Assembly (NCBI GenBank): GCA_019116365.1 | Contig: DXBT01000021.1 | Coordinates: 1 to 64,000, forward strand | From: Barnesiella merdipullorum | GTDB lineage: Bacteria > Bacteroidota > Bacteroidia > Bacteroidales > Barnesiellaceae | DNA length: 64,000 bases | Direction of reading: 5' to 3' | In this document: positions 16,914 through 26,221 of the stretch, piece after piece | How the letters are laid out: each line of letters starts with the position of its first letter | Numbering within the stretch: position 1 is the stretch's first letter | Made by a program: the position numbers and the translations under genes | Notes under the pieces: model-generated | The model's database searches: none | What the model saw: the letters and a program-made list of their open reading frames with translations, nothing else | Told to the model about the DNA's origin: nothing

Positions 16914-19900
16914 ATGGCAAAGAAAATTACGCTTATTTGTGCATTCTTCCTATTTATGGTAGTAGGATTGCGAGCAGAGTCGTTGTTAAATGAAGGTTTT
17001 GAAACCTGGACAGCGGCTAATTTCCCGGCGAATGGCTGGACAGTTGTAAATGATACCCAAGAGGGTACGGTCAATCACTGGACTGTAGAGACAGGAAATT
17101 CGGTTCTCTCCGGTTCGGTGAATCTTTTTTGTAATGCGGGCTCATATGTAACCGTGGAGCCTGTCAAGGAAGAGTGGGTAATCACGCCGGCTCTCACCTT
17201 GGGTAATACCAATTACAATCTTAAATTCCTGTGGGAAGGCGCCTCGGCCGCAGCCTTCAAAAACGAGTATGATTTTCAGGTGCGTGTGACCGATAACGAC
17301 GGTGAGACGTGGACCACCATCTTCTCGTTCCTCAATCAGGAGCAGGTCGAGAACAGTGGCGTCGTGTATCCCTGGACCGGTTGGACCGCAAACTCGTCGT
17401 TGCTCAGCCTGAAAGCCTATGCAGGCAAAACGATAAAGATTGCCTTTGTACACTGCCTTCTGGTAAGTGGCGAAGGTAAAGGCAACTGCGTGAGACTCGA
17501 CGATGTGGTAGTTGAATCGGGCGCAGCCATCGATGCTCCCATAGCCGAGGTTACTCCCTCCTCTTATATCTTCCCGGGCTCCTACATCGGTGTAGGCAAG
17601 TGGTCCGAGAAGTTTGCCCTTAGCAACAAAGGTGTAGGCGAACTCACCGTGACTGGTATCTCGGGCCTTGAGGGTACCGATTTCACGACCAATCTGGATC
17701 CTGCTGCGGTATCGATAAAACCGGGAGCCGAATATGAGTTCTATGTATGCTATACCCCCTCTTCGGCCTTGAGCCCCAATACGGCCACAATGACTATCCA
17801 TACCAACGGTGGCGACGTCTCCATCGCTTTGGAGGGCACAAAAATTATTCTCCCTGGCGAGTACAACCTCGAGAGCTTCGAGAGCGGCACATTCCCGCCG
17901 TTGGGATGGACTGCCGACGAAGGTTGGACCCAGGGCAGCGCCTATGCTACTTCGGGTAATTATGCGGCTGCCTGCAGCTTCGCCGAGAATAACCCCACGT
18001 TGGTAACACCCCGTCTCGATTGTTCGGAGGGCACCTATGAATTACAGTTCAACTATGCCAATGTGTGGGAACCTTCGGCCGACGATGCCGTAGCTCCCGA
18101 AAGTGAATTCGAAGTCTATTTCTCCAAAGACGGAAAAGCAACCTGGAACAAGATTGCCTCTTGCGATTCGATCAACCGGTGGGAACACCTTGCCATCGAC
18201 TTGGGCACTCCCGCTTCGGATAACTGCTATGTCATGTTCAAATACGTTCTCGATGTCGATTTGTCCAGCAGCGGTTGGGACGATCTGCCCGAGTACTCCA
18301 CGACATTCCTCGACGATGTGATATTGCCTCCCTACTATGGCAGCAATTCTGCCCCCGGAGCCGCAACCACACCCTCGCCCGAAAATGGAGCAACCGATGT
18401 ATTTAATGAAGAGCTCACGCTCACCTGGAGCGGTGTACAGTTTGCTCAAGGCTACAAGGTATATGTAGGTAAATCGGCATCCGACTTCTCGGTTGTCAAT
18501 GGCGCCGAGGTGACCGAGTGCAGCTACACCATCCCCACGCTCGACTATGGCACCACCTACTACTGGAAAGTCGTAGCCTACAACGACATGGGCGAAACCG
18601 CTTCGCCCGAAGTATGGAGCTTCACCACGCTCGCCGACCAAACGGTAAGCACCTATCCCTGGTCCGAAGGTTTCGACGACGAAGTATTCCCCCCGCTGGG
18701 CTGGCGCAGCATGGGCGAAGGTTATACCGAGTGGGATCGCACCGACTACACGACCTTCGATGGTAAAGGTTCGGCCTACATCTCGGCCGGAGGTTCCAAC
18801 GAGCAAGGTATCTTGCAAACTCCATCCTTTGTATTGCCTGCCGATAAAGACATGCAGGTCAGCTTCTACTGGGGCAATGCCGTACCGGTAAGCTTGACCA
18901 AGTCGGTTCAAGGCACGACCACGATCAACAAAGACACCCTTTACTTCGAAATCAAAGCCGATAACGTTTGGCAAGAACTGGCCCATATCTCTTCGGCACA
19001 GGCCGAGGGTCAATCGTGGGAACGTCAGCGTATCGTCCTCTCCGACTATCGTGGAAAGACCGTCAGCTTCCGTTGGCGTTACAGTGCAGTCGATTATATG
19101 GGTTCGGGTGCGTCACTCGACAAGATTCTCATCGAAGAGGCTCCCACTGCCGGTAAGGCCGTTATCAACGTCTCTTCGTGGGCAGCAGGCGATGTCAACT
19201 ACAACAAAGCCGTTACCTCGCCCATGCTCAACCTTTTGAACGATGGCGAACAAACCATGACTATCACGGGCGTATCTTTCACCAATAGCAACTTCAGCAC
19301 CTCGCTGCATAAAGATATGGTACTGGATAGCCGCGAAAGCGTCGATTTCAACATCACCTTCGCCGCCGGTGAGACTTCGGCTCCCGTAGAAGACGAGTTG
19401 GTAATCACCTTCGACAACGCCTCTACCGTTACATTGCCCGTGTCGGGTACGGCTCTGGGCAAATATACCCGCTATTTCAGTTTCGAAGACGATGAGTTCG
19501 GATCCATCGCACCCAAGGGCTTTACCACGGTCGATGCCGATCACACAGCAACTGTTTCGCCGGTAATGATCGACTATCCCAATATTGGCAACGCCTATGC
19601 CTACATCGTTATCAACCAATTGCCCGCACCCAATGGTGCCGATTGGCGCAACATCTATCCCCGTTCGGGCGACCAGCTCTTGGCAACCATGGCATCGGCC
19701 AATGAAACCGAAGCTGTCGATTGGCTCATCAGCGACCAGATGACGGCACGCGACAACGCTCACTTCCGTTTCTATGCCAAGTCGTATGATGGCGATAACA
19801 CCTATCACCCCTTTGCCGCTCTTACCGTACTGGTAAGTACAACCGACAATGCCGTGTCGAGCTTCACACCTATTTCGGGATTCAATTCGGTACAGGTTCC

Positions 19901-20579
19901 CTATAAGAACAACAGCGACAGCCAGACTTCTTGGACCGAGTTTGATGTCGATTTGAGTCAGTATGCCGGACAGCCCATCTATATAGCCGTGCGCAACAAC
20001 ACTCCGGCCGATGGCTTTGTAACCTTCTTCGACGATTTCTATTTCGAGGACTTTGAGTATGTAAACAGCGACAACAACGCGCCCTACTTTACCACCGTGC
20101 CCGATACCAACGCTACCGTGGGTAAGAAGTGGACCTACAACTATGCCGTAGCCGATCCCGATGGTGATCCCTTGACGGTTACTCTGCAAGGTAAACCCTT
20201 CTGGATTATCCACACCACGGGTACCAACGGCGGTTCATTGTCGGGTATCCCCGGACAGGTCGAAGAGATCATCATGAAACTCTCGGTTACCGATGGTTCC
20301 AAGACTACCGTACAGGAGATTGTGCTCAACATTACCGACGGTTCGGGTATCGACGAGGTCGATGGCTCTGCACTCAAGGTTTATCCCAATCCTGTGGTTT
20401 CTACACTCTATCTGAACGAGACCTGCGACCGCATTATCGTTACCGATATCACGGGCAAACAGGTATTGGCAGCGCAGCAAGTCGAGACTCTCGACATGTC
20501 GGCTCTTGCCCCCGGTGTATATCTGGTAACGGTACAAACTGCCGGCGAGCACTATACAACCCAAATCGTTAAACAATAA
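16914..20579 (+). CDS. Large T9SS-exported adhesin-like protein with repeated jelly-roll (cleaved-adhesin/anchor-J) domains
   Basis: A 1221-residue secreted protein. A signal peptide (1-20) is followed by a jelly-roll of the choice-of-anchor-J/cleaved-adhesin type (about 20-196), an ASPM-SPD2-Hydin-like Ig domain (205-300), a second jelly-roll (305-460) and a fibronectin-III domain (463-555). A third jelly-roll (560-705), second Hydin-like domain (710-800), fourth jelly-roll (805-1035) and cadherin/putative-Ig domain (about 1040-1120) come next. It ends in a type A T9SS sorting domain (LKVYPNPVV at about 1150, GVYLVTV near the end). Similar jelly-rolls form the adhesin parts of Porphyromonas gingipains. 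The role is probably surface binding to glycans or proteins. The start at 16914 is preferred over 16878 because the signal peptide then begins MAKKITLI. It is first of three tandem genes. Confidence 0.9.
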   Translation: MAKKITLICAFFLFMVVGLRAESLLNEGFETWTAANFPANGWTVVNDTQEGTVNHWTVETGNSVLSGSVNLFCNAGSYVTVEPVKEEWVITPALTLGNTNYNLKFLWEGASAAAFKNEYDFQVRVTDNDGETWTTIFSFLNQEQVENSGVVYPWTGWTANSSLLSLKAYAGKTIKIAFVHCLLVSGEGKGNCVRLDDVVVESGAAIDAPIAEVTPSSYIFPGSYIGVGKWSEKFALSNKGVGELTVTGISGLEGTDFTTNLDPAAVSIKPGAEYEFYVCYTPSSALSPNTATMTIHTNGGDVSIALEGTKIILPGEYNLESFESGTFPPLGWTADEGWTQGSAYATSGNYAAACSFAENNPTLVTPRLDCSEGTYELQFNYANVWEPSADDAVAPESEFEVYFSKDGKATWNKIASCDSINRWEHLAIDLGTPASDNCYVMFKYVLDVDLSSSGWDDLPEYSTTFLDDVILPPYYGSNSAPGAATTPSPENGATDVFNEELTLTWSGVQFAQGYKVYVGKSASDFSVVNGAEVTECSYTIPTLDYGTTYYWKVVAYNDMGETASPEVWSFTTLADQTVSTYPWSEGFDDEVFPPLGWRSMGEGYTEWDRTDYTTFDGKGSAYISAGGSNEQGILQTPSFVLPADKDMQVSFYWGNAVPVSLTKSVQGTTTINKDTLYFEIKADNVWQELAHISSAQAEGQSWERQRIVLSDYRGKTVSFRWRYSAVDYMGSGASLDKILIEEAPTAGKAVINVSSWAAGDVNYNKAVTSPMLNLLNDGEQTMTITGVSFTNSNFSTSLHKDMVLDSRESVDFNITFAAGETSAPVEDELVITFDNASTVTLPVSGTALGKYTRYFSFEDDEFGSIAPKGFTTVDADHTATVSPVMIDYPNIGNAYAYIVINQLPAPNGADWRNIYPRSGDQLLATMASANETEAVDWLISDQMTARDNAHFRFYAKSYDGDNTYHPFAALTVLVSTTDNAVSSFTPISGFNSVQVPYKNNSDSQTSWTEFDVDLSQYAGQPIYIAVRNNTPADGFVTFFDDFYFEDFEYVNSDNNAPYFTTVPDTNATVGKKWTYNYAVADPDGDPLTVTLQGKPFWIIHTTGTNGGSLSGIPGQVEEIIMKLSVTDGSKTTVQEIVLNITDGSGIDEVDGSALKVYPNPVVSTLYLNETCDRIIVTDITGKQVLAAQQVETLDMSALAPGVYLVTVQTAGEHYTTQIVKQ

Positions 20580-20589
20580 TCACAAAACT

Positions 20590-23181
20590 ATGATGACTAT
20601 GAAGAAACTTATATTCCCCCTGGCGCTGCTCCTTTGCGGCGCGGGGGCCATATCGGGCCAGAATCTCGTGTTGAACGAGAACTTTGAGAGCCAAACCTTT
20701 CCGCCGCAAGGGTGGACTGTAGAGGGTACCGAACTCCCCGATAATCTGGATTCGAAGGCATATGCCCATTGGTCTCTCGATTGGAATGAGATTTCAGGTT
20801 CTGCCATTGCCGGTTCGGGTTGTGCCGAGGTGATGAGTTTCTACGATGAAGGAGCCGCCAACATTGCCAAGCAAGAGTGGCTCATTACCCCCGCGGTAGA
20901 GGTGAGCCAGGGTGCTACGCTGGCGTTTACCTTCTGGTGTAATGCTTCGGCCTTTCTCCCTTCCGAGAAAACCTATGGCCGTTTCCTGGTAAAGGTATCG
21001 ACCGACGATGGTGCCTCGTGGAGCGACCTGTGGAATGTGGCTTCGCAAGAAGATATCGAGGCCTCGGGGTTACCCTGGCCTTGGAACAAGACTGCCACGG
21101 GTGCCGAATCGAATTGGCAAAAGCTTACTCCCAGCATCAATCTGGATGCCTATGAAGGTCAATCGGTCAAGTTTGCCTTCTACTTCCAGGCCGTGTTGGT
21201 CAATAACTATACTTCGGCTACTTTGGCGGTTGACGATGTAAAAGTAGGTGTACAGGAGATGGAGAAACTGCCTCAGGTCGAAGGTTCTACCTCCTATGCT
21301 TTCTCCAACTCCTATATAGGTTATCTGGCACAGTCCGAGCCGATGACCCTTCGCAATGTAGGGTATGGTACCTTGACCATCTCGAGCATCGAGGGACTCG
21401 ATGGTACCGACTTCTCCACTACCATCGATCCCGCATCGGTGGCTTTGGCACGGGGCGAAGAGCTCACCTATCGGGTAAACTACAACCCCACCGTGACGGG
21501 AGCCCGCAGCACGGTGATGAAGATAAATACCAATGGCGGCACTCTCTCGGTCGATCTTTCGGGAACCAAAGTCGTACTCGAAGAGGGATATACGCTCGAG
21601 AGCTTCGAGGGCGAGATTTTCCCGCCTGCCGGTTGGTCGCGCAATGAAGGCTGGCGCACTATCGATGGTATAGCCACGTCGGGGGTGAAGTCGGTAACCG
21701 TGGGCGGTATGACCACCTGCGACATTGTTTCGCCCCGTCTCGACCTTTCGGCCGGTAACGCTAAAGTAAAATTCGATTACCTCGAAGCTACCGGCGAAGA
21801 GTATATCGACGACTCGTTCCTGCCCACCACCTACTTTATCTGCTACTACAAGAAAGGTAGCGATACCGATTGGACCGAACTTTGGTGCTCGCTCGACGAC
21901 AGCCGTTACAACGAATGGGTACAGAAAGAGATAGAGATTAAAGACAAGAACGGCAACTTTGTGGTGAGCGACGATGTCTATCTGCGTTGGACCTACGAGT
22001 TTGAAATCGGTGACGGAGGTCTCGACAACATGGTTGTGACCGATATCTACTTCGACAACGTGGTGCTGCCCAAACTCTATGGCGAGGGTGGTGTCCCCAT
22101 GGAGATAACCGTTCCCTCTCCCGTCAATGGCGAGACCGATGTCGATTATTCACGCCTCACCCTTTCGTGGGAACCCGAACTCTTTGCCGAGGGCTATGAA
22201 CTTTCGGTAGGAACCGATCGGGAGAATCCCACCTCGCTCCTCAATCAGGTACGCCTCGAGGGGAATACCTCAGTCTCCTATACGATTCCCGAGTTGACAC
22301 CCGCCACCACCTATTACTGGCGCGTCGTTCCCTACAACTCGGTAGGCAAGAACGAGGAGGGCGACACCTGGTCGTTTACCACCATGGCCGACCAGTCGAT
22401 TCGCAACTTCCCCTATACCCAGGATTTTGAAGCCGGAGTCATGCCGCCTATGGGTTGGCAATCCAATCATCAGGGCGATGGTATCCAACAGTGGAAAATC
22501 AACGAGATAGGTCCCTTTGCCGGGGAATATTCAGCCTCGGTATGGCACAATGGAGCCGGCGAAGAATCGACCCTTGTTTCACCGGAAATCGCACTCCCCG
22601 AGAGTGGCGACATGGTAGCCTCGTTTGCATGGGGTGGCGCTTTGTGTAATCGTCTCGAATACGGATATGAAAACGAGGCTGTCACCGAGGTTCCCTTCGA
22701 TCAGGTCGATGATACCGATGGTACTCTCTATTTCGAGATTCGTGCCACCGATGCCGACGAATGGACTCCGCTGGCCTATACCCAGGATCGCACCAAATGG
22801 CGTCACAAATATGTATCGTTGGCCGCCTATGCCGGCAAGAGCGTAAATCTGCGCTGGCGTTTCGTGGCTACCAAGAATGCCGGTTCTTCGACAGGCGGTT
22901 CGCTCGACGAAATCTACGTTGGCGACATTGCCGAGATGCCTACCTTGGCAGTCGAAGAGGTCGCTCTGTCGGGACTGTCGGTATATCCCAATCCCACGAC
23001 CGATAATCTCTATTGGACAGGTGGAACCGCCAACGTACGGGTCTATGACCTTGCGGGTAACTGTGTGAAAGAGGCGGCCGATGTCGAGTCGATATCGATG
23101 CGCGATTTGAGTACCGGTATATATTTGGTAACCGTTGTACAAGGCGACACCGTTGTTACGACACGTGTCATGAAACGTTAA
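20590..23181 (+). CDS. T9SS-exported adhesin-like protein, paralogue of the preceding gene
   Basis: An 863-residue secreted protein. The order is signal peptide (1-24), jelly-roll (about 25-200), Hydin-like Ig domain (205-305), jelly-roll (310-475), fibronectin-III domain (480-575), jelly-roll (580-765) and type A T9SS sorting domain (about 785-863, with SVYPNPTTDNLYW and GIYLVTVVQG). This is the same domain order as the first two thirds of the gene just upstream, with matching phrases such as the SNSYIG and TYYWKVV/TYYWRVV strands, so the two look like tandem duplicates. Only 10 bp separate them. Alternative in-frame starts lie at 20593 and 20599, the last giving MKKLIFPLAL, and nothing in the sequence decides between them. 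A strong hairpin follows the stop. Confidence 0.9.
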   Translation: MMTMKKLIFPLALLLCGAGAISGQNLVLNENFESQTFPPQGWTVEGTELPDNLDSKAYAHWSLDWNEISGSAIAGSGCAEVMSFYDEGAANIAKQEWLITPAVEVSQGATLAFTFWCNASAFLPSEKTYGRFLVKVSTDDGASWSDLWNVASQEDIEASGLPWPWNKTATGAESNWQKLTPSINLDAYEGQSVKFAFYFQAVLVNNYTSATLAVDDVKVGVQEMEKLPQVEGSTSYAFSNSYIGYLAQSEPMTLRNVGYGTLTISSIEGLDGTDFSTTIDPASVALARGEELTYRVNYNPTVTGARSTVMKINTNGGTLSVDLSGTKVVLEEGYTLESFEGEIFPPAGWSRNEGWRTIDGIATSGVKSVTVGGMTTCDIVSPRLDLSAGNAKVKFDYLEATGEEYIDDSFLPTTYFICYYKKGSDTDWTELWCSLDDSRYNEWVQKEIEIKDKNGNFVVSDDVYLRWTYEFEIGDGGLDNMVVTDIYFDNVVLPKLYGEGGVPMEITVPSPVNGETDVDYSRLTLSWEPELFAEGYELSVGTDRENPTSLLNQVRLEGNTSVSYTIPELTPATTYYWRVVPYNSVGKNEEGDTWSFTTMADQSIRNFPYTQDFEAGVMPPMGWQSNHQGDGIQQWKINEIGPFAGEYSASVWHNGAGEESTLVSPEIALPESGDMVASFAWGGALCNRLEYGYENEAVTEVPFDQVDDTDGTLYFEIRATDADEWTPLAYTQDRTKWRHKYVSLAAYAGKSVNLRWRFVATKNAGSSTGGSLDEIYVGDIAEMPTLAVEEVALSGLSVYPNPTTDNLYWTGGTANVRVYDLAGNCVKEAADVESISMRDLSTGIYLVTVVQGDTVVTTRVMKR

Positions 23182-23214
23182 TACACATTCCCCGCAGGGT
23201 GGGGAGTAATATCG

Positions 23215-23243
23215 CAGAGGGCTCCGTTTACGAGAGCCCTCTG
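23215..23243 (+). terminator. Hairpin after the second adhesin gene
   Basis: A perfect ten-base stem: CAGAGGGCTC (23215-23224) with GAGCCCTCTG (23234-23243) and a nine-base loop. No T-run follows, so it may stabilise the upstream mRNA or dampen read-through rather than terminate fully. Confidence 0.5.
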
Positions 23244-23306
23244 TGTCCCTCCCGGGGAACGTAATTTTACAGAGATACATCAAACACAACTTTTATCGAA
23301 AAGCAA

Positions 23307-25892
23307 ATGAAGAAAAAATTTTTAGCGCTGGTAGCGCTCCTTGTCGCATGGGGTGGGGCGGTGATGGCTCAACAGACCGTATCGCTCTCCTTGCAGGTGA
23401 CCGCTGTTACCGGCGAAGACATGGGCGGGACCCCCTTCTACCTCGAGCGTACCGAGTCGGGGCTGGTCTATGAACGGGTGTTGAGTGCAAACGGCACCTA
23501 TACCGAGCGGAATATATATCCCGGTATCCACCGCCTGGTCATTGAGAAAGATGGATTGAAAACCTACGACAATGCCGCGCTCGACATACAAAGCGATACC
23601 GTTCTCAAGATTGTGATGGAGGAGCCGGTGCGCACCCCCTACAATTTGCAGGCGTCACTCGCTCATGATCCCAAGACCGGCACCAACGATGCCTCGCTGG
23701 TGTGGAACGAAGAGACCGATTACTTCTTCGACAACTTCGAAGATTACACCTCGTTTACCCTCGACCTCTCGCCGTGGACCGGCATCGACAAAGACCAGGA
23801 GTCGGCTGCCGTTCTCATGCAGGGAGGGTATCCCAATAGCGGGCTCAAGCAGTATGCTACGATAGTCTCTCCCGATGAGGCCTATGTAAACGTCTCCGAC
23901 GGGGGCGACCCTTACCCCCTATCGTGGTGGTTCTATGCTCCTCAACTGCGGGCATACAGCGGTAAGAAATACATGGGCTTTATCCGCACGGCCAGCGGTA
24001 CCACCAACAACGACTGGGCCATTACGCCCCAGATACACGTGGGGGTGAACAATGTCGTGCGTTTCAAGGCCAAGGCGGCCGATGCTCCCACCGAACGCTT
24101 CAAGGTGTGGATATCGACCACAGGCACGGACGAGAGCAATTTCATGCCACTCACCCAAGGCAATTACGAGTCGGTCGAGTGGAGCACATGGAGCACCATC
24201 GAGTACGACCTCTCGAAGTATGAAGGGCAAGATGTCTATATTGCCATTCAGTACATCACCCAGGCCGGATGGATGCTGATGGTCGATGATTTCTTCGTGG
24301 GGCCCTCCAAACTGAACCCCTCGCTGGTGAAAGCCCGGTTGCCGCGAGCCATACGCCACCGCAGTGTCTCGGCAAACGACGACCCTCAAAGCTATACGGT
24401 CTATCTCGACGACCGCGAGGTAGGGTCGGTCCAGACCAACTCGTTCTTCTTCGAAAACCTCGCTGCCGGCACCCATACCCTGGGTGTGAAAGCGATTTAC
24501 AAGGTATCCGAGTCGTCCCTGGCCACCACGCAAATCGAGGTACCCGAAGCCTCGGCCTATGCCGATGTCAAGGTGCAGGTTTCGGTCAATGGAGGTTCGT
24601 CCGAAGGCATTGCCGTGAGCTACCTCTCGGGCAGCTATCAGGTGACCGACACCCTTGTGTCGGGGCTCTCGCACTTCGCCTCGTTGCCCAAGGGTGAGTA
24701 TGTGATAGGCATCAACGACGACCGCTACCAGCCCCTGGATACGCTCATCAATATCGACCGTGACATGACCGTCGATTTGGCGCTGGTCGAGAGAATTACC
24801 AACCCCTATAACCTCTCGGTCGATTTTACCTATCACGACGACACCGAGACAACCGATGCTACCTTCCGGTGGAATCAAGACCTGGGTTGGAGCGACAGTT
24901 TCGAGGAGTATGACGATTTCGCTACTCACTTTGGCGATTGGGTCACCTACGACCTGGACCGTCTGCAACACTATATGCTCTCGGTCAACGGGCAGAATGT
25001 TACCTTCCCGGGATTCGACGACGGTGAGTCGCCCGTCTTCATCTTCAACCCCGAGGCCACCACGCCCCCGTGCAATGTCGATGGATACCTCAATACGCTT
25101 TGGGGAAAGAAATACGTCATGTTCTTCGGCGTGCAGCGGGCCACCTCCAACGACTGGCTCATTGCCCCCAAACAGAAAATCAACGAGGGCTATGTGGTGC
25201 GCTTCTACGTTCACGTCTATGGTAATCCCGGCGAAACCACCGGTATCCCCGAGACGATAAGAGTACTGGCCTCAGAGACTTCGACCGACGATTCGTCGTT
25301 TACCGAGTTGTATAAGTGCACCTTCGAAGAGGGCGGCTGGTACGAAGTCACCGTCGATTTGCCCGATTATGTCAACCGCGAAATCTATCTGGCCATCAAC
25401 TATGTCTCCAACGACGGCTGGATGCTCAAGGTCGATAACTTCTACGTAGGGCCTGCCGACGATGCTCCCGCGCCCGAGGTAGGCAATGCCACCTACAACG
25501 TATATCTCAATGGCGAGACCAAAGCCACGGCGATAACCGACAACTTCTACACCTTCGAGTCGCTCCCCGACGGCACCTATACCGCCGGTGTCAAGGCTGT
25601 TTACGAGTCGGGCGAGTCCGACCTGGTCGAGTATCTCTTTACCACCCAGTACAGTGCTCTCGAGTCGGTTGCTGTCCCGGCTGTGAAAGTCTGCGCGCGC
25701 GATCGGGCTATCTGGATCGAGTCGGTATCGGGCGAACAAGTATCGGCTACGGTCTATAATGCCGCCGGACAACCCGTCGCTTCGGTAGCCCATGTCGAGG
25801 GAAATACCCGCATCCCGGTCGAAGCCGGCTTCTATTTGGTGCGTGTGACCACTCAAGATGGCCCCGGAACGATAAAAGTGCTGGTGCGCTAA
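23307..25892 (+). CDS. T9SS-exported protein with two internal repeats of peptidase-regulatory-like plus jelly-roll domains
   Basis: An 861-residue secreted protein with signal peptide 1-22 (ends VMAQ). A beta-sandwich like the carboxypeptidase-regulatory fold (about 24-110) leads into a jelly-roll (about 140-330) and a short FN3-like domain (340-420). The same three-part unit then repeats (about 425-500, 520-715, 720-785). Matching landmarks are PYNLQASLAHD/PYNLSVDFTYHD, NNDWAITP/SNDWLIAP and GWMLMVDDFFVGP/GWMLKVDNFYVGP. The end (about 790-861) resembles a divergent T9SS sorting domain (VYNAAGQPVA, GFYLVRV). Probably a surface adhesin or binding protein exported by the T9SS. It lies 125 bp after the preceding paralogue and ends in a strong intrinsic terminator, closing the cluster. 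Confidence 0.88.
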   Translation: MKKKFLALVALLVAWGGAVMAQQTVSLSLQVTAVTGEDMGGTPFYLERTESGLVYERVLSANGTYTERNIYPGIHRLVIEKDGLKTYDNAALDIQSDTVLKIVMEEPVRTPYNLQASLAHDPKTGTNDASLVWNEETDYFFDNFEDYTSFTLDLSPWTGIDKDQESAAVLMQGGYPNSGLKQYATIVSPDEAYVNVSDGGDPYPLSWWFYAPQLRAYSGKKYMGFIRTASGTTNNDWAITPQIHVGVNNVVRFKAKAADAPTERFKVWISTTGTDESNFMPLTQGNYESVEWSTWSTIEYDLSKYEGQDVYIAIQYITQAGWMLMVDDFFVGPSKLNPSLVKARLPRAIRHRSVSANDDPQSYTVYLDDREVGSVQTNSFFFENLAAGTHTLGVKAIYKVSESSLATTQIEVPEASAYADVKVQVSVNGGSSEGIAVSYLSGSYQVTDTLVSGLSHFASLPKGEYVIGINDDRYQPLDTLINIDRDMTVDLALVERITNPYNLSVDFTYHDDTETTDATFRWNQDLGWSDSFEEYDDFATHFGDWVTYDLDRLQHYMLSVNGQNVTFPGFDDGESPVFIFNPEATTPPCNVDGYLNTLWGKKYVMFFGVQRATSNDWLIAPKQKINEGYVVRFYVHVYGNPGETTGIPETIRVLASETSTDDSSFTELYKCTFEEGGWYEVTVDLPDYVNREIYLAINYVSNDGWMLKVDNFYVGPADDAPAPEVGNATYNVYLNGETKATAITDNFYTFESLPDGTYTAGVKAVYESGESDLVEYLFTTQYSALESVAVPAVKVCARDRAIWIESVSGEQVSATVYNAAGQPVASVAHVEGNTRIPVEAGFYLVRVTTQDGPGTIKVLVR

Positions 25893-25910
25893 TTGCTTTG
25901 AAATGAATTG

Positions 25911-25952
25911 AAAAGGGCGCTTCGTAGATAAAAAAAACGAAGCGCCCTTTTT
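25911..25952 (+). terminator. Rho-independent terminator closing the adhesin cluster
   Basis: A 14-base stem (AAAGGGCGCTTCGT with ACGAAGCGCCCTTT) around an A-rich loop, ending in a T-run at 25948-25952. The A-rich left flank makes it potentially bidirectional. Confidence 0.9.
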
Positions 25953-26001
25953 CGTAAATATAAATTTCTCCTTTTCTATGTTAAGAAATCATTTATTTTT
26001 G

Positions 26002-26009
26002 TATCTTTG
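26002..26009 (+). promoter_or_regulatory. -7 element for the cyclophilin-M16-cas6 unit
   Basis: TATCTTTG is an exact match to TAnnTTTG. The predicted transcript start near 26016 gives a long leader of about 200 nt before the cyclophilin ATG. The -33 region is T-rich without a clear TTTG. Confidence 0.6.
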
Positions 26010-26040
26010 TAAATATTTGAAGTAGAGGAATAGAAGCCGC

Positions 26041-26071
26041 TCGGCCCGCTCCATACGGCCGATGTTTTTTT
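26041..26071 (+). terminator. Attenuator-like hairpin in the cyclophilin leader
   Basis: TCGGCC (26041-26046) pairs with GGCCGA (26057-26062), followed by TG and a seven-base T-run (26065-26071). It sits only about 25-55 nt after the predicted start of transcription, so it could terminate most transcripts early or mark a short RNA. The stem is short, so strength is uncertain. Confidence 0.45.
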
Positions 26072-26110
26072 ATTTGCTTGCTTTCATAATTAGATTAGAG
26101 AGAATATAGG

Positions 26111-26221
26111 ATGCAGTTGGGTATAGTCCCATTTGAACCCATACTTTTTTCATTTGACCAGGCTCGTCTGCGCACTATATCTATGGCTACGGAGCGGCTA
26201 AAAGGAAGGATCTATGAATAA
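26111..26221 (+). CDS. Possible 36-codon upstream frame overlapping the cyclophilin start
   Basis: A short frame begins ATG CAG TTG GGT and ends TAA at 26219-26221, encoding 36 residues (start MQLGIVPFEP, end LKGRIYE). Its stop overlaps the first codons of the cyclophilin gene, which starts at 26214. AGAGAG and ATAGG lie just before its ATG. The overlap would suit translational coupling. There is no homology evidence and the length is near chance for a 200-nt leader, so this is only a candidate. It lies downstream of the attenuator-like hairpin. Confidence 0.3.
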   Translation: MQLGIVPFEPILFSFDQARLRTISMATERLKGRIYE

